A DNA stretch of 64,000 bases from Sessilibacter corallicola (GCF_021290925.1 NZ_JAJSLX010000004.1:372001-436000), one strand, 5' to 3'; positions 15,981 through 25,442 are shown, numbered from the stretch's first letter. Notes: generated by a model from the sequence alone, not told the origin. Program-made: numbers and translations.

Positions 15981-16484
15981 ATGTCAAGATTTACTCCTTA
16001 TAAAGTGCAGTGCTTTTTTTCTGCTTTTTTATTTCTTTTCGTTTTTCAAAGCCATGCAAAAGAAAGCCATACGGAAATAATGGTTAACGCAGCTGGCTAT
16101 GCAATTCATGGTTATGATCCGGTGTCGTATTTCGTTCAAGGTGAACCCAAAAAAGGTTTGCGAACTCATCAATACAAATGGCACGGCGCAACGTGGTTGT
16201 TTGGCAGTAAAGAAAATAAAAATTTATTTATGAAGTCACCTGAAAAGTACGCACCACAATACGGTGGTTGGTGTGCGTTTGGTGCTGCAGACGGTTATGC
16301 CGCAGAGCCTGATCCGTTAACTTCTTGGACGATTTACAAAGATAAGTTGTATTTGAATTACAACCAGTCTGTGCTGCAACAATGGGGCAAAGACATTCCC
16401 ACATTTCTTGAAAAAGCGAAAACCAGCTGGCCGCAATTAAGCAGTGAATTAGAAGCGGGTACCGCAAAGGTGTATTGGAAATAA
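15981..16484 (+). CDS. Periplasmic YHS-domain protein
   Basis: A 167-residue protein with an N-terminal signal peptide (hydrophobic core near residues 11-24, cleavage probably after SHA). The YHS domain is clear: AIHGYDPVSYFV, WLFGSKENKNLFMKSPEKYAPQYGGWCAFG. YHS domains bind metals, often copper, or act as small structural modules; the periplasmic form of this length is widespread in marine bacteria. A GAGG sequence lies before ATG 15981. A terminator hairpin follows the gene, so it is transcribed alone. Confidence 0.85.
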   Translation: MSRFTPYKVQCFFSAFLFLFVFQSHAKESHTEIMVNAAGYAIHGYDPVSYFVQGEPKKGLRTHQYKWHGATWLFGSKENKNLFMKSPEKYAPQYGGWCAFGAADGYAAEPDPLTSWTIYKDKLYLNYNQSVLQQWGKDIPTFLEKAKTSWPQLSSELEAGTAKVYWK

Positions 16485-16494
16485 TACGTTGAAC

Positions 16495-16525
16495 AGCACA
16501 TTCATGAGTGAATGAGTGTGCTTTT
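16495..16525 (+). terminator. Intrinsic terminator after YHS gene
   Basis: AGCACATTCAT (16495-16505) pairs with ATGAGTGTGCT (16512-16522) apart from one wobble pair, and the stem runs into CTTTTC. It starts 11 bases after the stop. Confidence 0.65.
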
Positions 16526-16810
16526 CATATTGGCTGTTTTTAACATGCATTTTTTCATTGATTTTCTTTTTGTATGGTCTGCTTTTCTGCTGTCTCAAAT
16601 CTCTTTATCTTGTCCTTAATGTACTCATTCGGTGATCTCACTTTTTAACGCTATTGTCGGTCTAAGCTTCGGATAGGATTGCAAATTCTGACGACAAGCG
16701 CCAAACTACGCCCGGATTAGGGTGTAATACGGTGTTTTTGGGTTGTAATAGAGAGTGGTTCTTTCTATCACCCCCAGCAGGATTGATAAATCATTGTAAT
16801 AGGTTAAAAA

Positions 16811-17125
16811 ATGACTGAAATAAAAAATGTATCTGTAAAGAAAGCCGCAAACGTTTATTTTGATGGAAAAGTAACCAGTCGTTCTTTGACATTAGAAGAT
16901 GGATCAGTGCAATCCTTAGGTATTATGTTGCCAGGGGAATACGAATTCGGTACTGATGCAAAAGAAATCATGGAGATTTTATCGGGCGAGCTAGAAGTGC
17001 TATTGCCGGGTGAAGATCAATGGCGCTCCATTAAGGGCGGCGAGTCATTCGAGGTTCCTGGATCTTCTAAGTTTCAACTTAAAATCCATTCCGTAACTGA
17101 CTATTGCTGTTCGTATATCGTTTAG
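16811..17125 (+). CDS. ppnP: Pyrimidine/purine nucleoside phosphorylase
   Basis: A 104-residue PpnP (YaiE, former DUF1255) protein, a cupin-fold enzyme that phosphorolyses purine and pyrimidine nucleosides to base and ribose-1-phosphate. Signatures are NVYFDGKVTSRSL near the start, LGIMLPGEYEFGT, MEILSGELEVLLPG, and GESFEVPGSSKFQL. The length is normal for the family. It stands alone between a 326-base gap and a strong terminator. Confidence 0.92.
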   Translation: MTEIKNVSVKKAANVYFDGKVTSRSLTLEDGSVQSLGIMLPGEYEFGTDAKEIMEILSGELEVLLPGEDQWRSIKGGESFEVPGSSKFQLKIHSVTDYCCSYIV

Positions 17126-17136
17126 TTTACGTCTTT

Positions 17137-17174
17137 AAAATGGCTGCGAGCTGTTGATTATCCGCAGCCATTTT
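17137..17174. terminator. Strong bidirectional terminator
   Basis: AAAATGGCTGCG (17137-17148) pairs perfectly with CGCAGCCATTTT (17163-17174). A-run and T-run on opposite sides let it serve both ppnP and the convergent DMT gene. Confidence 0.85.
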
Positions 17175-17256
17175 CTCACTGATAAAATTCTTCTCTATTA
17201 ATTTCCCTTCAATTAATGACCCTTCTATTAAATACTCAGCCTAATAGGCGTTTTAA

Positions 17257-17703
17257 CTAGGCTTTTTTGGTTAGGTATACGCCCGTTAGTATAAGCAGCA
17301 TTCCCGCTACTTTTGAAGGCGTGATTTCTTGCTTTAACACTCCCATTACGCCAAAGTGATCGACAAGTAATGACACCACAATTTGGCCAAAAAGAATGGT
17401 GAAAAGCGCATTCCCTACGCCCAATTTGGGCGAAAGGTAAGTGATGGCAATAGTGTAAATAGCGGATATACAGCCACCGAGCAGAATGTATTTCGGAAAA
17501 TTAACAGTCAATACACCCGGCGACATAACGGGTCTTTTAATAATGATGTAGACCGATATTAAAATAAGGCCAACGACAAAGGATAATAAAACTGCGTAAG
17601 AAATATCGCCTAGATATTTTGCCGCACTAACATTTGCGGCCGATTGAATCGGTATTAACGCGCCAACAACTATGGCGATCAATATTAAAAGTAATAGATT
17701 CAT
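17257..17703 (-). CDS. DMT-family (DUF606/YdcZ) transporter
   Basis: A 148-residue, five-helix membrane protein of the DUF606/YdcZ half-size DMT family: QSAANVSAAKYLG, GGCISAIYTIAITYLSPKLGVGNALFTILFGQI, LVDHFGVMG and GMLLILTGVYL are typical. Half-size members probably work as dimers; the substrate is unknown. The ATG at 17703 has GGAAC about 9 bases upstream. Transcribed alone on the minus strand. Confidence 0.88.
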   Translation of the reverse strand: MNLLLLILIAIVVGALIPIQSAANVSAAKYLGDISYAVLLSFVVGLILISVYIIIKRPVMSPGVLTVNFPKYILLGGCISAIYTIAITYLSPKLGVGNALFTILFGQIVVSLLVDHFGVMGVLKQEITPSKVAGMLLILTGVYLTKKA

Positions 17704-17898
17704 TGGTTAATTGTTCCTAAAGTAATACCGTATCAATGTTCACGTGATATCAGAATTTTTATGAATAAAGATCAGTGGCTATTCAGTTCAGTGGCTATCA
17801 CATTGCGTGTAACCTATAAGGCTCAGTCAAAGGTGTTCCACTAAATTGTTGCTTTCTTATTGAGCGATATTTAATTCGATAATTTTAAACCTAAAAAA

Positions 17899-19689
17899 TT
17901 ATCGGAATTTTGCAATAACATCCATAAACTGAGGACCGAAGCGTTCAAATTTTTTCTCGCCCATGCCGTTTAGCTGCAACATTTCAAATTTATCTTTGGG
18001 TTTTTCTTCCATCATTTCCATCAGTGTTGCGTCGTGGAATACTTGATAGGGCGCAATATTGAGAGATTGCGACAGGCTGGCTCGGCATTGCCGTAATGCA
18101 TTCCATAATTCACGATCGTTATCATTCACGGAAGATTTGCGATAACCTTTCTTCTCGATATCTTCTTTTAGATCCTTTCTAAGGAACAGTTGCGATTCGC
18201 CTCTTAAAATAGGTCGAGATTTTTCGGTTAACTGTAACGCTCCGTAATTATTGATATCAACCGAGATAAATCCTTGCACAATTAACTGTCGGAGGATAGA
18301 ACGCCAGGTGTCCTCGGGAACGTCTTTGCCAATGCCAAAGGTACTGAGTTTTTCGTGACCGTATTGGAGTATTTTGTCGGTTTTTTTCCCGCGCAACACC
18401 TCTAAATTGTAAACAACACCAAACCGTTGCCCAGTTCGAACGATATTGCTCATCAATTTTTGAGCGGGTTCAGTCGCGTCCCATTTTGGCGGCGGTGTGG
18501 TGCAGGTATCGCAATTCCCACAGTTGGCCTCCACTGATTCGCCAAAGTAATTCAGTAACGCGGTTCGTCGGCAGTTGGTCACTTCGCACCAGCCGAGCAG
18601 CGAATCCAGTTTTGATCGCTCGTTTCTTTTGTGTTCTTCAGAAGCGTTTGACTGATCAACCATCTGGCGCAGCTGAACGACATCGTTCAGCCCGTACACC
18701 ATCCAAGCGTCGGCCGGATTGCCATCTCTGCCGGCGCGCCCAGTTTCTTGGTAGTAGGCTTCGATGCTTTTGGGCAAATCCAAATGGCATACGAATCGAA
18801 CATCGGGCTTATCAATGCCCATTCCAAACGCGATCGTGGCAACCATCACCACGGCGTCTTCTTGTAAGAAAACTTTTAAATTGTCGGCTCGAATGCTGGT
18901 GTCTAAGCCCGCGTGGTAGGGCAGAGCATTGATGCCTTGTTTGCGCAACCACTCAGCGGTGGATTCAACTTTCTTTCTGGATAAACAATAAACAATGCCG
19001 GCTTGCTGTCGCCTTGCTTTCAGGAATTGAATCAGCTGGGTTCTTGCGTTCTTTTTAGGTTGTACGCTGTAATGAATGTTGGGTCTGTCGAAACTGCTGA
19101 CAAAGCGTTTGGGCGCGCTTAATTCGAGTCGATCGACAATCTCATTTTGGTGTTCTTGGTTTGCGGTTGCGGTTAAGGCAATGCGCGGTGTGTTTGGGAA
19201 CACTTCTTTGAGTTGGTGTAAGCCTAAATAGTCGGCCCGAAAGTCGTGTCCCCATTGAGAGACGCAGTGCGCCTCATCAATGGCGATAAGCGATATGTCT
19301 TTTGTCGACAACCAGTTGAGCGTATTGCTTTGCAACAACCGTTCAGGTGCAATGTAGAGTATGTCTATGTCGCCATGATTAATGGCTTGTGCGAGATTGG
19401 ATTTTTCTTCCCGTGTGAGCGTGGAGTTTAAGTAGGCTGCGTTGATGCCCAATTGTTGGAGGGTCGTAACCTGATCTTCCATCAGCGCAATTAGCGGCGA
19501 CACCACAATGCCCATGCCTTTTCTTGCCAGCGCAGGAATTTGGTAGCACAACGATTTGCCACCACCGGTCGGCATGATTACGAGGCAATCCTCGCCGTTT
19601 ATCGCACTGCCAACAATTTCTTCTTGTTGACCGCGAAATTCCGAGTAGCCAAAAATGTTGTTTAAAATATGAAGCGGTGGTTCCTGCAT
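17899..19689 (-). CDS. recQ: ATP-dependent DNA helicase RecQ
   Basis: A 596-residue RecQ, a 3'-5' helicase of recombination and fork repair. In order: Walker A TGGGKS near residue 41-46, DEAH in IDEAHCVSQWGHDFR, the helicase C-terminal motif VMVATIAFGMGIDKPDVRFVCH and QETGRAGRDG, then the RecQ zinc site (C..TNCRR...CGNCDTC, near residues 370-395), a winged helix, and a C-terminal HRDC domain (from about 520). All parts needed for activity are present and the length is normal (about 600). No neighbour shares the strand closely. Confidence 0.96.
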   Translation of the reverse strand: MQEPPLHILNNIFGYSEFRGQQEEIVGSAINGEDCLVIMPTGGGKSLCYQIPALARKGMGIVVSPLIALMEDQVTTLQQLGINAAYLNSTLTREEKSNLAQAINHGDIDILYIAPERLLQSNTLNWLSTKDISLIAIDEAHCVSQWGHDFRADYLGLHQLKEVFPNTPRIALTATANQEHQNEIVDRLELSAPKRFVSSFDRPNIHYSVQPKKNARTQLIQFLKARRQQAGIVYCLSRKKVESTAEWLRKQGINALPYHAGLDTSIRADNLKVFLQEDAVVMVATIAFGMGIDKPDVRFVCHLDLPKSIEAYYQETGRAGRDGNPADAWMVYGLNDVVQLRQMVDQSNASEEHKRNERSKLDSLLGWCEVTNCRRTALLNYFGESVEANCGNCDTCTTPPPKWDATEPAQKLMSNIVRTGQRFGVVYNLEVLRGKKTDKILQYGHEKLSTFGIGKDVPEDTWRSILRQLIVQGFISVDINNYGALQLTEKSRPILRGESQLFLRKDLKEDIEKKGYRKSSVNDNDRELWNALRQCRASLSQSLNIAPYQVFHDATLMEMMEEKPKDKFEMLQLNGMGEKKFERFGPQFMDVIAKFR

Positions 19690-20169
19690 TGTGCCTGGGC
19701 TGCTGTCAAATCGCGTATTCTACTCGTAATTCGATAAAAGATCTGCCAAAGATGTAGTGGTTAAAATATGTACTTAATTCAATGCCTGAGAAAGTTGAGA
19801 CTCGTGCCAATTGTTACAAGCGTATGTGTATGGTTTTTAAATGCTGCCGCAGGAAAGTTTGTGTTCGCGAATTAAAAACAATTTTGCAACCTACAAAAAA
19901 CGGTTACGGTCGATGTGATAAAGTCACTTTTTAAAAGGCTCGATAATTCTTGCTGCGTATAAGCAAGTCTGTTGGTGGGTGATTGGGGTTAATCAGAGAA
20001 TCCGTTAATCATTCAAAATCAAAAAGTTAGGTACTCATCTTCGATTTGTGTATTTTTAACTTCAATCGTATTTTGTTTTACCTCACTTTTTTGAGAGAAT
20101 TACCTTTTATAGGAATCTTACAGAGATTGTTGGATTTGATGGAACAATGCTGAGTTTGAGGAATAACTG
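19690..20169. other. Intergenic, no gene seen
   Basis: This gap between the divergent recQ and methyltransferase genes holds no supported frame. It contains TTAATCAGAG at 19989 (a match to the tip of element A) and presumably both promoters. GAGG before the TTG at 20170 is the only clear signal. Confidence 0.5.
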
Positions 20170-20775
20170 TTGAGTGAAATTAAGAAAGTTCATGGTCTTT
20201 ACGTATTATCAAAAAAGAGCCCAACGCTAGCCAATTTACGTCAATCTCTGCCAGAACCCAGCATTCATGGTTATCAAGTGTGGTCTTCAAGCTTTTTGAT
20301 TATGGATTATTTAAATGAAGAGCCGTTGGCTAAAGGCGAGCGGGTACTCGACATTGGTTGTGGTTGGGGAATGCTCAGCATTTACTGTGCAAAAACCTTT
20401 AAAGCAAAAGTCACCGCCGTTGATGCTGACAAATGGGTTTTTCCCTATTTGCGTGTTCACGCGGCAATGAATTCTGTCAAAATAACCACAAAAGTCAGTA
20501 AATACGAAGACATAAAAAACGGCTTGTTAAAAAAGCAAAAATTTATGGCCGGTGGCGATATCTGTTTTTGGGACGATTTAGTCGATCCTCTTTATGACAT
20601 TGTCAGTCGGGCTGTTGAGTCCGGCGTGGAGAGAATCGTTATTGCTGATCCAGGCCGATCACCGTTTTTAAAATTAGCGAAAAAGTGTAAAAAATCATTT
20701 GGTGCTCAACTCGTTCCTCGCCAAGTTAATGAGCCTAAAAAGTCCGCAGGCTATTTAATGATTGTTGAGTCGTAA
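20170..20775 (+). CDS. Class I SAM-dependent methyltransferase
   Basis: A 201-residue class I methyltransferase. The SAM-binding glycine loop is VLDIGCGWGMLS near residue 58, followed by an acidic strand end AVDAD near residue 82. The later FWDDL and VIADPGR segments recall the protein-lysine methyltransferase group that includes the ETF-beta methyltransferase, but the substrate is not assignable. The start is TTG 20170, with GAGG 8-11 bases upstream. A terminator follows 36 bases after the stop. Confidence 0.8.
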   Translation: MSEIKKVHGLYVLSKKSPTLANLRQSLPEPSIHGYQVWSSSFLIMDYLNEEPLAKGERVLDIGCGWGMLSIYCAKTFKAKVTAVDADKWVFPYLRVHAAMNSVKITTKVSKYEDIKNGLLKKQKFMAGGDICFWDDLVDPLYDIVSRAVESGVERIVIADPGRSPFLKLAKKCKKSFGAQLVPRQVNEPKKSAGYLMIVES

Positions 20776-20810
20776 TTCGTTTTCTTTTTCCTACTCTCAT
20801 TCCCAAAACA

Positions 20811-20836
20811 GGGCAAAACGCTGGATTGTTTTGCCC
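20811..20836 (+). terminator. Terminator-like hairpin
   Basis: GGGCAAAAC (20811-20819) pairs exactly with GTTTTGCCC (20828-20836). Only a short T-rich tail follows. Confidence 0.6.
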
Positions 20837-21416
20837 TTGATCATTGCTGTCATATAAATGTCACTGATGAGTATGCGGTTGAATCTCGCCAATTACCTGT
20901 TGCCTTCGCGGCAGTGGCGTTTGCTAGCTTCATACTCTGAGTACCTGGTTGCTCACCAGAAATGGGCAATTAAGGTTTTTATTGTTCCAATTTCTTTGTG
21001 ATTTCAGAGAGTTAGTGGGTTTCGAAGGTTTTTTAATCAAAGGCTCCTATAAAACTCTTCTGTCTCGTGATCCTTCCAAAAGCTGACGCCTGCGCTTGAA
21101 AATCAATCGTTCACTAACAAATTCGCCATTATTAAAATTCGAAAGCTAAAATTCGAAAACTAATGATTGAATTTAACGTTAAATGATACGTCGTAATAGT
21201 AAGGTAACTCGTATAAACCGTTAGAGTGCAGTGCACCAAAGGCATATGATCGGTGCTTTTTATACTCGTTAGCGCTGATTATTTTCCAACTCAATCAGCG
21301 CGATAAATGCGTACTTTTATCTGCGTGTTACTTCAAAAAAATTAGGCCTCAGTGCTTGGTAGGTGGTCCAATTAGACTACACTCATACACAGAATTTCGA
21401 AGAGTAATTAACGATA
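20837..21416. other. Structured intergenic region before zwf
   Basis: No coding frame is convincing. GAGTATG (20869-20875) pairs with CATACTC (20931-20937), enclosing a smaller TGCC-TTCGC-GGCA hairpin near 20910; this could be a small RNA or a leader structure, but nothing identifies it. TTAATCAAAGGCTCCTA at 21033-21049 closely matches the tip of element A and may be a remnant of a lost copy. The zwf promoter is not clear. Confidence 0.4.
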
Positions 21417-22877
21417 ATGACCCAAGAAATACTTGTAATTGGCGGTGACGGAGATTTGGCACTTCGCAAATTGTACCCGGCTTTCTTTGCGTTAGAGATT
21501 GCCGGTCAACTTGATGATGTTGGTTGTATTACGGGTATTTCTCGCGCGTTACGCGATAAAGATTCGCTTTTGGAACGCATGTTGCCTGCTTTAAAACTGC
21601 TGGACGGTTTTTCCGATGAGATTTGGGAGAAGTTCAAAGCGCGGATTCATTGTATTCAAGGCGATGCAACGGATGCTCAAACCTTGAGAGTCTATCACGA
21701 TGATTTGCCCGAACAGTACAGCGGTGTCATTGTCTATTTGGCTGTTCCCCCAAAAGTTTTTGGCGGCGCCTGCCGAGCTTTGCGTGATGCGGGTTTGGCA
21801 TCAGAGAATACGCGTTTGGTGGTTGAGAAGCCATTGGGTTCCAGTAAAGCGACATTTTCTCAAGTTAACCAGGAAATGAGCGATAGTTTTTCTGAGCACC
21901 AAATTTATCGAATTGATCATTATCTTGGCAAGGAATCCGTTCAAAATTTATTGGCATTACGGTTTGCTAATGTCATGTTCGGTGCAATTTGGGGCGGAAA
22001 TTATATCGATCATATTCAGATTACCGTCGCTGAAAAAGTTGGCCTGGAAGGGCGCAAAGGTTTTTACAACGAAATCGGTGCGCTTAGAGACATGGTTCAA
22101 AACCATCTGCTTCAAGTGGTGTGTTTATTGGCGATGGAGCCGCCAGCTAACCGTGATCCTTTTATGATTCGAGCTGAAAAACTCAAGGTTTTAAAAAGCT
22201 TAAAACCCATGACCTCAGAGATGATTAAACGCAGTACCGTTCGTGGGCAATATATTGAAGGTTCGGTAAACGGCCAGGTTGTTCCAGGCTATAACGACGA
22301 TCTATTTGATAGTAACAATAGTGTTGATTCTGAAAAGTCTGATACCGAAACTTACGTAGCGATTCGCGCAGAAATTGATAATTGGCGGTGGTCTGGCGTT
22401 CCATTTTATTTGCGTACTGGCAAAAGAATGAACACCCGAAAAACTGAAATATTGGTTCAGTTCAAACAGCCAAAACACGTAATTTTTGGGACCAATAATT
22501 CAATTTGTCCCAATCAATTACGAATACAATTGCAGCCTGATGAAGGCATAACCTTGCACTTTTTAAGGAAGCAACCCGGATTAGAAGAATTAACGTTAGA
22601 AGAAGCTGAGCTGAATTTAACGGTTCCCGAGGCACGAAAAAAGAATAATTACGATGCGTATGCGCGTTTAATGGTTGATGTGATCAAGGGAGATCAAACA
22701 CTGTTTGTCAGTGCGCAAGAAGTGGAAGCCTCCTGGGAATGGATTGATCAAATCATTGAACTTTGGCACAGCACCGATATGAAAGTGAAGTCCTATGCCG
22801 CCGGCACAGCAGGTCCTGTTGATGCCGCCGTAATGATAGCCCAAGACGACCGACAATGGAGCGATTTGGAATCATGA
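21417..22877 (+). CDS. zwf: Glucose-6-phosphate 1-dehydrogenase
   Basis: A 486-residue G6PDH, oxidising glucose-6-phosphate to 6-phosphogluconolactone with NAD(P)+ at the entry to the pentose-phosphate and Entner-Doudoroff routes. The Rossmann start is IGGDGDLALRKL (residues about 7-18), the active-site signature RIDHYLGKE near residue 165, and VVEKPLG near 138. The length matches the family (about 490). The last four bases overlap the pgl start (ATGA), so the two enzymes are translated together. No edd, eda or hexR is nearby. Confidence 0.96.
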   Translation: MTQEILVIGGDGDLALRKLYPAFFALEIAGQLDDVGCITGISRALRDKDSLLERMLPALKLLDGFSDEIWEKFKARIHCIQGDATDAQTLRVYHDDLPEQYSGVIVYLAVPPKVFGGACRALRDAGLASENTRLVVEKPLGSSKATFSQVNQEMSDSFSEHQIYRIDHYLGKESVQNLLALRFANVMFGAIWGGNYIDHIQITVAEKVGLEGRKGFYNEIGALRDMVQNHLLQVVCLLAMEPPANRDPFMIRAEKLKVLKSLKPMTSEMIKRSTVRGQYIEGSVNGQVVPGYNDDLFDSNNSVDSEKSDTETYVAIRAEIDNWRWSGVPFYLRTGKRMNTRKTEILVQFKQPKHVIFGTNNSICPNQLRIQLQPDEGITLHFLRKQPGLEELTLEEAELNLTVPEARKKNNYDAYARLMVDVIKGDQTLFVSAQEVEASWEWIDQIIELWHSTDMKVKSYAAGTAGPVDAAVMIAQDDRQWSDLES

Positions 22878-23572
22878 CCCTAAATTTTAAAGAATACAGC
22901 AGTCTGAATGAATTGGATTTATCCATCAGTGAACATATCGTACAAGCCTTGCAAATGGCACTTGATGAAAAAGGCGTTGCAAGCTTGGTTGTTTCTGGTG
23001 GCAATTCACCGCGCAATTTTTTGAGTAATCTCTCTGAGCAAGATATTGATTGGTCGAGTGTTTACGTCACCTTGGCCGATGAGCGCTGTGTGTTAGATGT
23101 TCATCCCGACAGTAACGCGCGCATGGTAAAAGAACATCTCATTCAAAATTTAGCGGCCGATATTAATTTTGTACCTTTGTACATTCAAGGTGAATCGCAA
23201 ATGAATTGTCAGCAGCGATTTATTAATCACCGAGTTTTGTCAGACACCTATGACGTTGTTATTTTGGGAATGGGTTTAGATGGCCATACAGCATCTATTT
23301 TTCCGCAAGCAGTTGAGCGAGATCAAGCGCTAAATATTGATACTATGCTTAATGTTTTATTAACCAATCCAATTACCGTTACGCCTTTGCGTTTAACACA
23401 AACCAGAAAGCGTTTATTAAATACTAAAAATTTAATGCTGCACATGATGGGCCCGGAAAAACGCAGTGTATACGAACAAGCGGCTATAGAATTAAATCCT
23501 GAAATGCCCATTAGCTATTTTATTCATCAAGACATTGTTCCACTGTCTGTGTATTACAGTGAAGCAAGTTAA
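22874..23572 (+). CDS. pgl: 6-phosphogluconolactonase
   Basis: A 232-residue DevB/Pgl-type lactonase that hydrolyses the product of the preceding enzyme to 6-phosphogluconate. LVVSGGNSPRNF near residue 36, VTLADERCV near 65 and ILGMGLDGHTASIFP near 130 are the family's sugar-phosphate-binding motifs. I chose ATG 22874, which overlaps the zwf stop as ATGA; an in-frame ATG at 22856 lies deeper inside zwf. The length suits the family. Confidence 0.93.
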   Translation: MTLNFKEYSSLNELDLSISEHIVQALQMALDEKGVASLVVSGGNSPRNFLSNLSEQDIDWSSVYVTLADERCVLDVHPDSNARMVKEHLIQNLAADINFVPLYIQGESQMNCQQRFINHRVLSDTYDVVILGMGLDGHTASIFPQAVERDQALNIDTMLNVLLTNPITVTPLRLTQTRKRLLNTKNLMLHMMGPEKRSVYEQAAIELNPEMPISYFIHQDIVPLSVYYSEAS

Positions 23573-23811
23573 TCGGTTTCGGCTTTTAAGACGATCTAAT
23601 TTTTCTAACGTCACACTAAAAACTATTTTTACCGTGTGAGATTGCTCCCCTGATAAATTTATTTCTCTGATTTATCTATTTGTGTTTTCAATACATTGAT
23701 TCCTCGCTACAATCGGCAAAATATTTTCCCGAATCACTTTTTTATGTGTTGTGATTTCTCCTATTGACAGCATAAAAAGAAAAGTGGTGTCGCACTAACG
23801 GCTATTAATTT

Positions 23812-24405
23812 ATGTTTGATCAAATGAATAAAGTTTGTGTTTATTGCGGATCGAGTTCCGGTCGTACATCCGATTACATTACCTATGCAAATCAACTTGC
23901 CGATGTCTTTTTATCGAAAAATATAGAATTAGTGTATGGCGGTGCAAGTATTGGGGTGATGGGCGCGCTTGCCAATCGAATGATTGCTCGCGGCGGCCGT
24001 GTTACTGGCGTCATTCCGAAAGCTTTAGCAGAAAAAGAAATTGCACACTCGGGGCTGACAAATCTGCATGTGGTTGAATCTATGCACAATCGCAAAATGA
24101 TGATGGCTGAATTAGCCGATGGCTTTATTGCTCTTCCTGGCGGAATGGGAACGTTCGAAGAGTTATTTGAAGTATTAACTTGGGCGCAGCTCGGTTTTCA
24201 TCACAAGCCTTGCGGGTTACTAAACAGTAATCGTTTTTACGATCAATTGATTTCTTTTTTGAATCACGCCGTTGACGAAAAATTTATTAAGCCGGTACAC
24301 CGGGATTTACTGTTAGTCAGTAGTGATCCAGCGCAGTTGGTCGAAAAAATGGAAAACTACAGTCCGATCATTGATGATAAATGGATCAGTGAGACGGAAA
24401 CCTAG
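23812..24405 (+). CDS. LOG-family nucleotide phosphoribohydrolase
   Basis: A 197-residue LOG/TIGR00730 protein (formerly annotated as lysine decarboxylase). The signature PGGMGTFEELFE near residues 106-117 and the N-terminal CVYCGSSSG are diagnostic. These enzymes cleave nucleoside 5'-monophosphates, including cytokinin ribotides, to base and ribose-5-phosphate; the bacterial role is probably nucleotide salvage. The start ATG 23812 has no strong ribosome binding site; the internal ATG at 23824 is an alternative. Confidence 0.9.
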   Translation: MFDQMNKVCVYCGSSSGRTSDYITYANQLADVFLSKNIELVYGGASIGVMGALANRMIARGGRVTGVIPKALAEKEIAHSGLTNLHVVESMHNRKMMMAELADGFIALPGGMGTFEELFEVLTWAQLGFHHKPCGLLNSNRFYDQLISFLNHAVDEKFIKPVHRDLLLVSSDPAQLVEKMENYSPIIDDKWISETET

Positions 24406-24470
24406 TTACAACCTGTGTCTGTCAGGCAAGACGGAGATGTTTTAGGCGGAGATTTTAGTAAGTCTCTTAT

Positions 24471-24527
24471 TTAAGCACTTTCGTCTGTCTTAAGCACTTT
24501 TGTTTGTCTTAAGCATTGTCGTCTGTT
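24471..24527. repeat. Three 19-bp tandem repeats at a gene end
   Basis: Units begin TTAAGCACTTTCGTCTGTC at 24471, 24490 and 24509, with a few substitutions. The third unit is the 3' end of the channel gene (its first three bases are the stop on the minus strand), so the array looks like repeated duplication of the gene's last codons into the downstream region. Confidence 0.85.
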
Positions 24528-24943
24528 TTCCAATATTTTTGCATCTCAATAAACATAAACGATGCTGACCATGTGATCAGTACCAAACCACACAACGCTT
24601 CAATTCCCGCCAAAAAGCGAATGTCACCCGTTGGTTGAATGTCACCCGTTCCCAGTGAGGTGTAAGTGGTGATTGAGTAGTAGGCGCAATCTAAGATGGA
24701 ATGAGTAAAGTTACCTTCGAGATTGCCAAAAGTCCCCAGTTGTATCAGTCCGTAATAGGCTGCCGCAAAAATCCACACCTCAATAATGTGCGCGGCAAGA
24801 CTGCCAAGTATGCCAAACACCACTTTGAGTCGGGTTTTAATACGAATTTTAGGCAGGTAAACAGAAAGCAGGTGAAGGAATTCGTAATGAACAATGACTG
24901 ATAATGTTACTACAACAAAATTAATAGTAAGCATTATCAGCAT
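24509..24943 (-). CDS. Ion-channel-like membrane protein
   Basis: A 144-residue protein with hydrophobic helices near residues 3-25, 40-62 and 110-130, and a pore-loop motif TSLGTGDIQP near residue 95. This is the ion_trans_2 arrangement, but the filter is SLGTGD where a potassium channel has VGYGD, so selectivity may be altered. No cytoplasmic gating domain. ATG 24943 was chosen because GGAG lies 7-10 bases upstream; TTG 24955 is the longer alternative. The closest relative in the window is the channel at 764. Confidence 0.75.
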   Translation of the reverse strand: MLIMLTINFVVVTLSVIVHYEFLHLLSVYLPKIRIKTRLKVVFGILGSLAAHIIEVWIFAAAYYGLIQLGTFGNLEGNFTHSILDCAYYSITTYTSLGTGDIQPTGDIRFLAGIEALCGLVLITWSASFMFIEMQKYWKTDDNA

Positions 24944-25000
24944 GTGCTTCTCCAAACAGTCTTGTTAATGACCGATACTACGTAGAAGGTAGAGTTGGAT

Positions 25001-25399
25001 TTATCCGAGGGCTCTGCCGTGAATTTCAAAAGCAGATTTAATTTGTGGTGTGAGTTCTATACTGGTTTGATTATCGTAGTCAAAGTAAACCATAACCGCT
25101 TTACAGGTTGCTGTTATCTTACCCTGTTGCCATATTTCTTGTTCAACAGTCATTGATGTTCGGCCTAAATTGACTACATAGGTCTTTACTTCAACGTCTT
25201 CGCCAAAGAACATTTGGGATTGAAAATCAATTTCTGTGCGCGCCAAGATAAATGATTTTCCACCTGGAGCTGTTTCTGGGTGGACCATTCGAACAATGGG
25301 TTCGCGTGCTTTTTCTAGCCAGATCGGTATTGAGGTATTGCAAATATGACCTGTGTAGTTGGTTTCGTTGACGCGTGGAGAGATAGTAGTTTGGAACAT
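25001..25399 (-). CDS. Hotdog-fold acyl-CoA thioesterase
   Basis: A 132-residue hotdog protein of the 4-hydroxybenzoyl-CoA thioesterase type: VNETNYTGHICNTSIPIWLEKAREPI has the family layout of an acidic or polar residue followed by GH-N and a helix with Glu, and FGEDVEVKTYVVNLGRTSMTVEQEIWQ forms the central strands. The usual catalytic Asp position holds Asn, so activity is plausible but unproven. The acyl substrate is unknown. It lies 43 bases downstream of the small DUF4404-like gene on the same strand. Confidence 0.8.
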   Translation of the reverse strand: MFQTTISPRVNETNYTGHICNTSIPIWLEKAREPIVRMVHPETAPGGKSFILARTEIDFQSQMFFGEDVEVKTYVVNLGRTSMTVEQEIWQQGKITATCKAVMVYFDYDNQTSIELTPQIKSAFEIHGRALG

Positions 25400-25442
25400 A
25401 AAGCTGAGTATCTAATTTAATGAAATTTATGCAGGTTGTGCG

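Noticed and set aside
18486-18932. 148-codon + strand frame
   Set aside because: It lies wholly antisense within recQ, a strongly supported gene.
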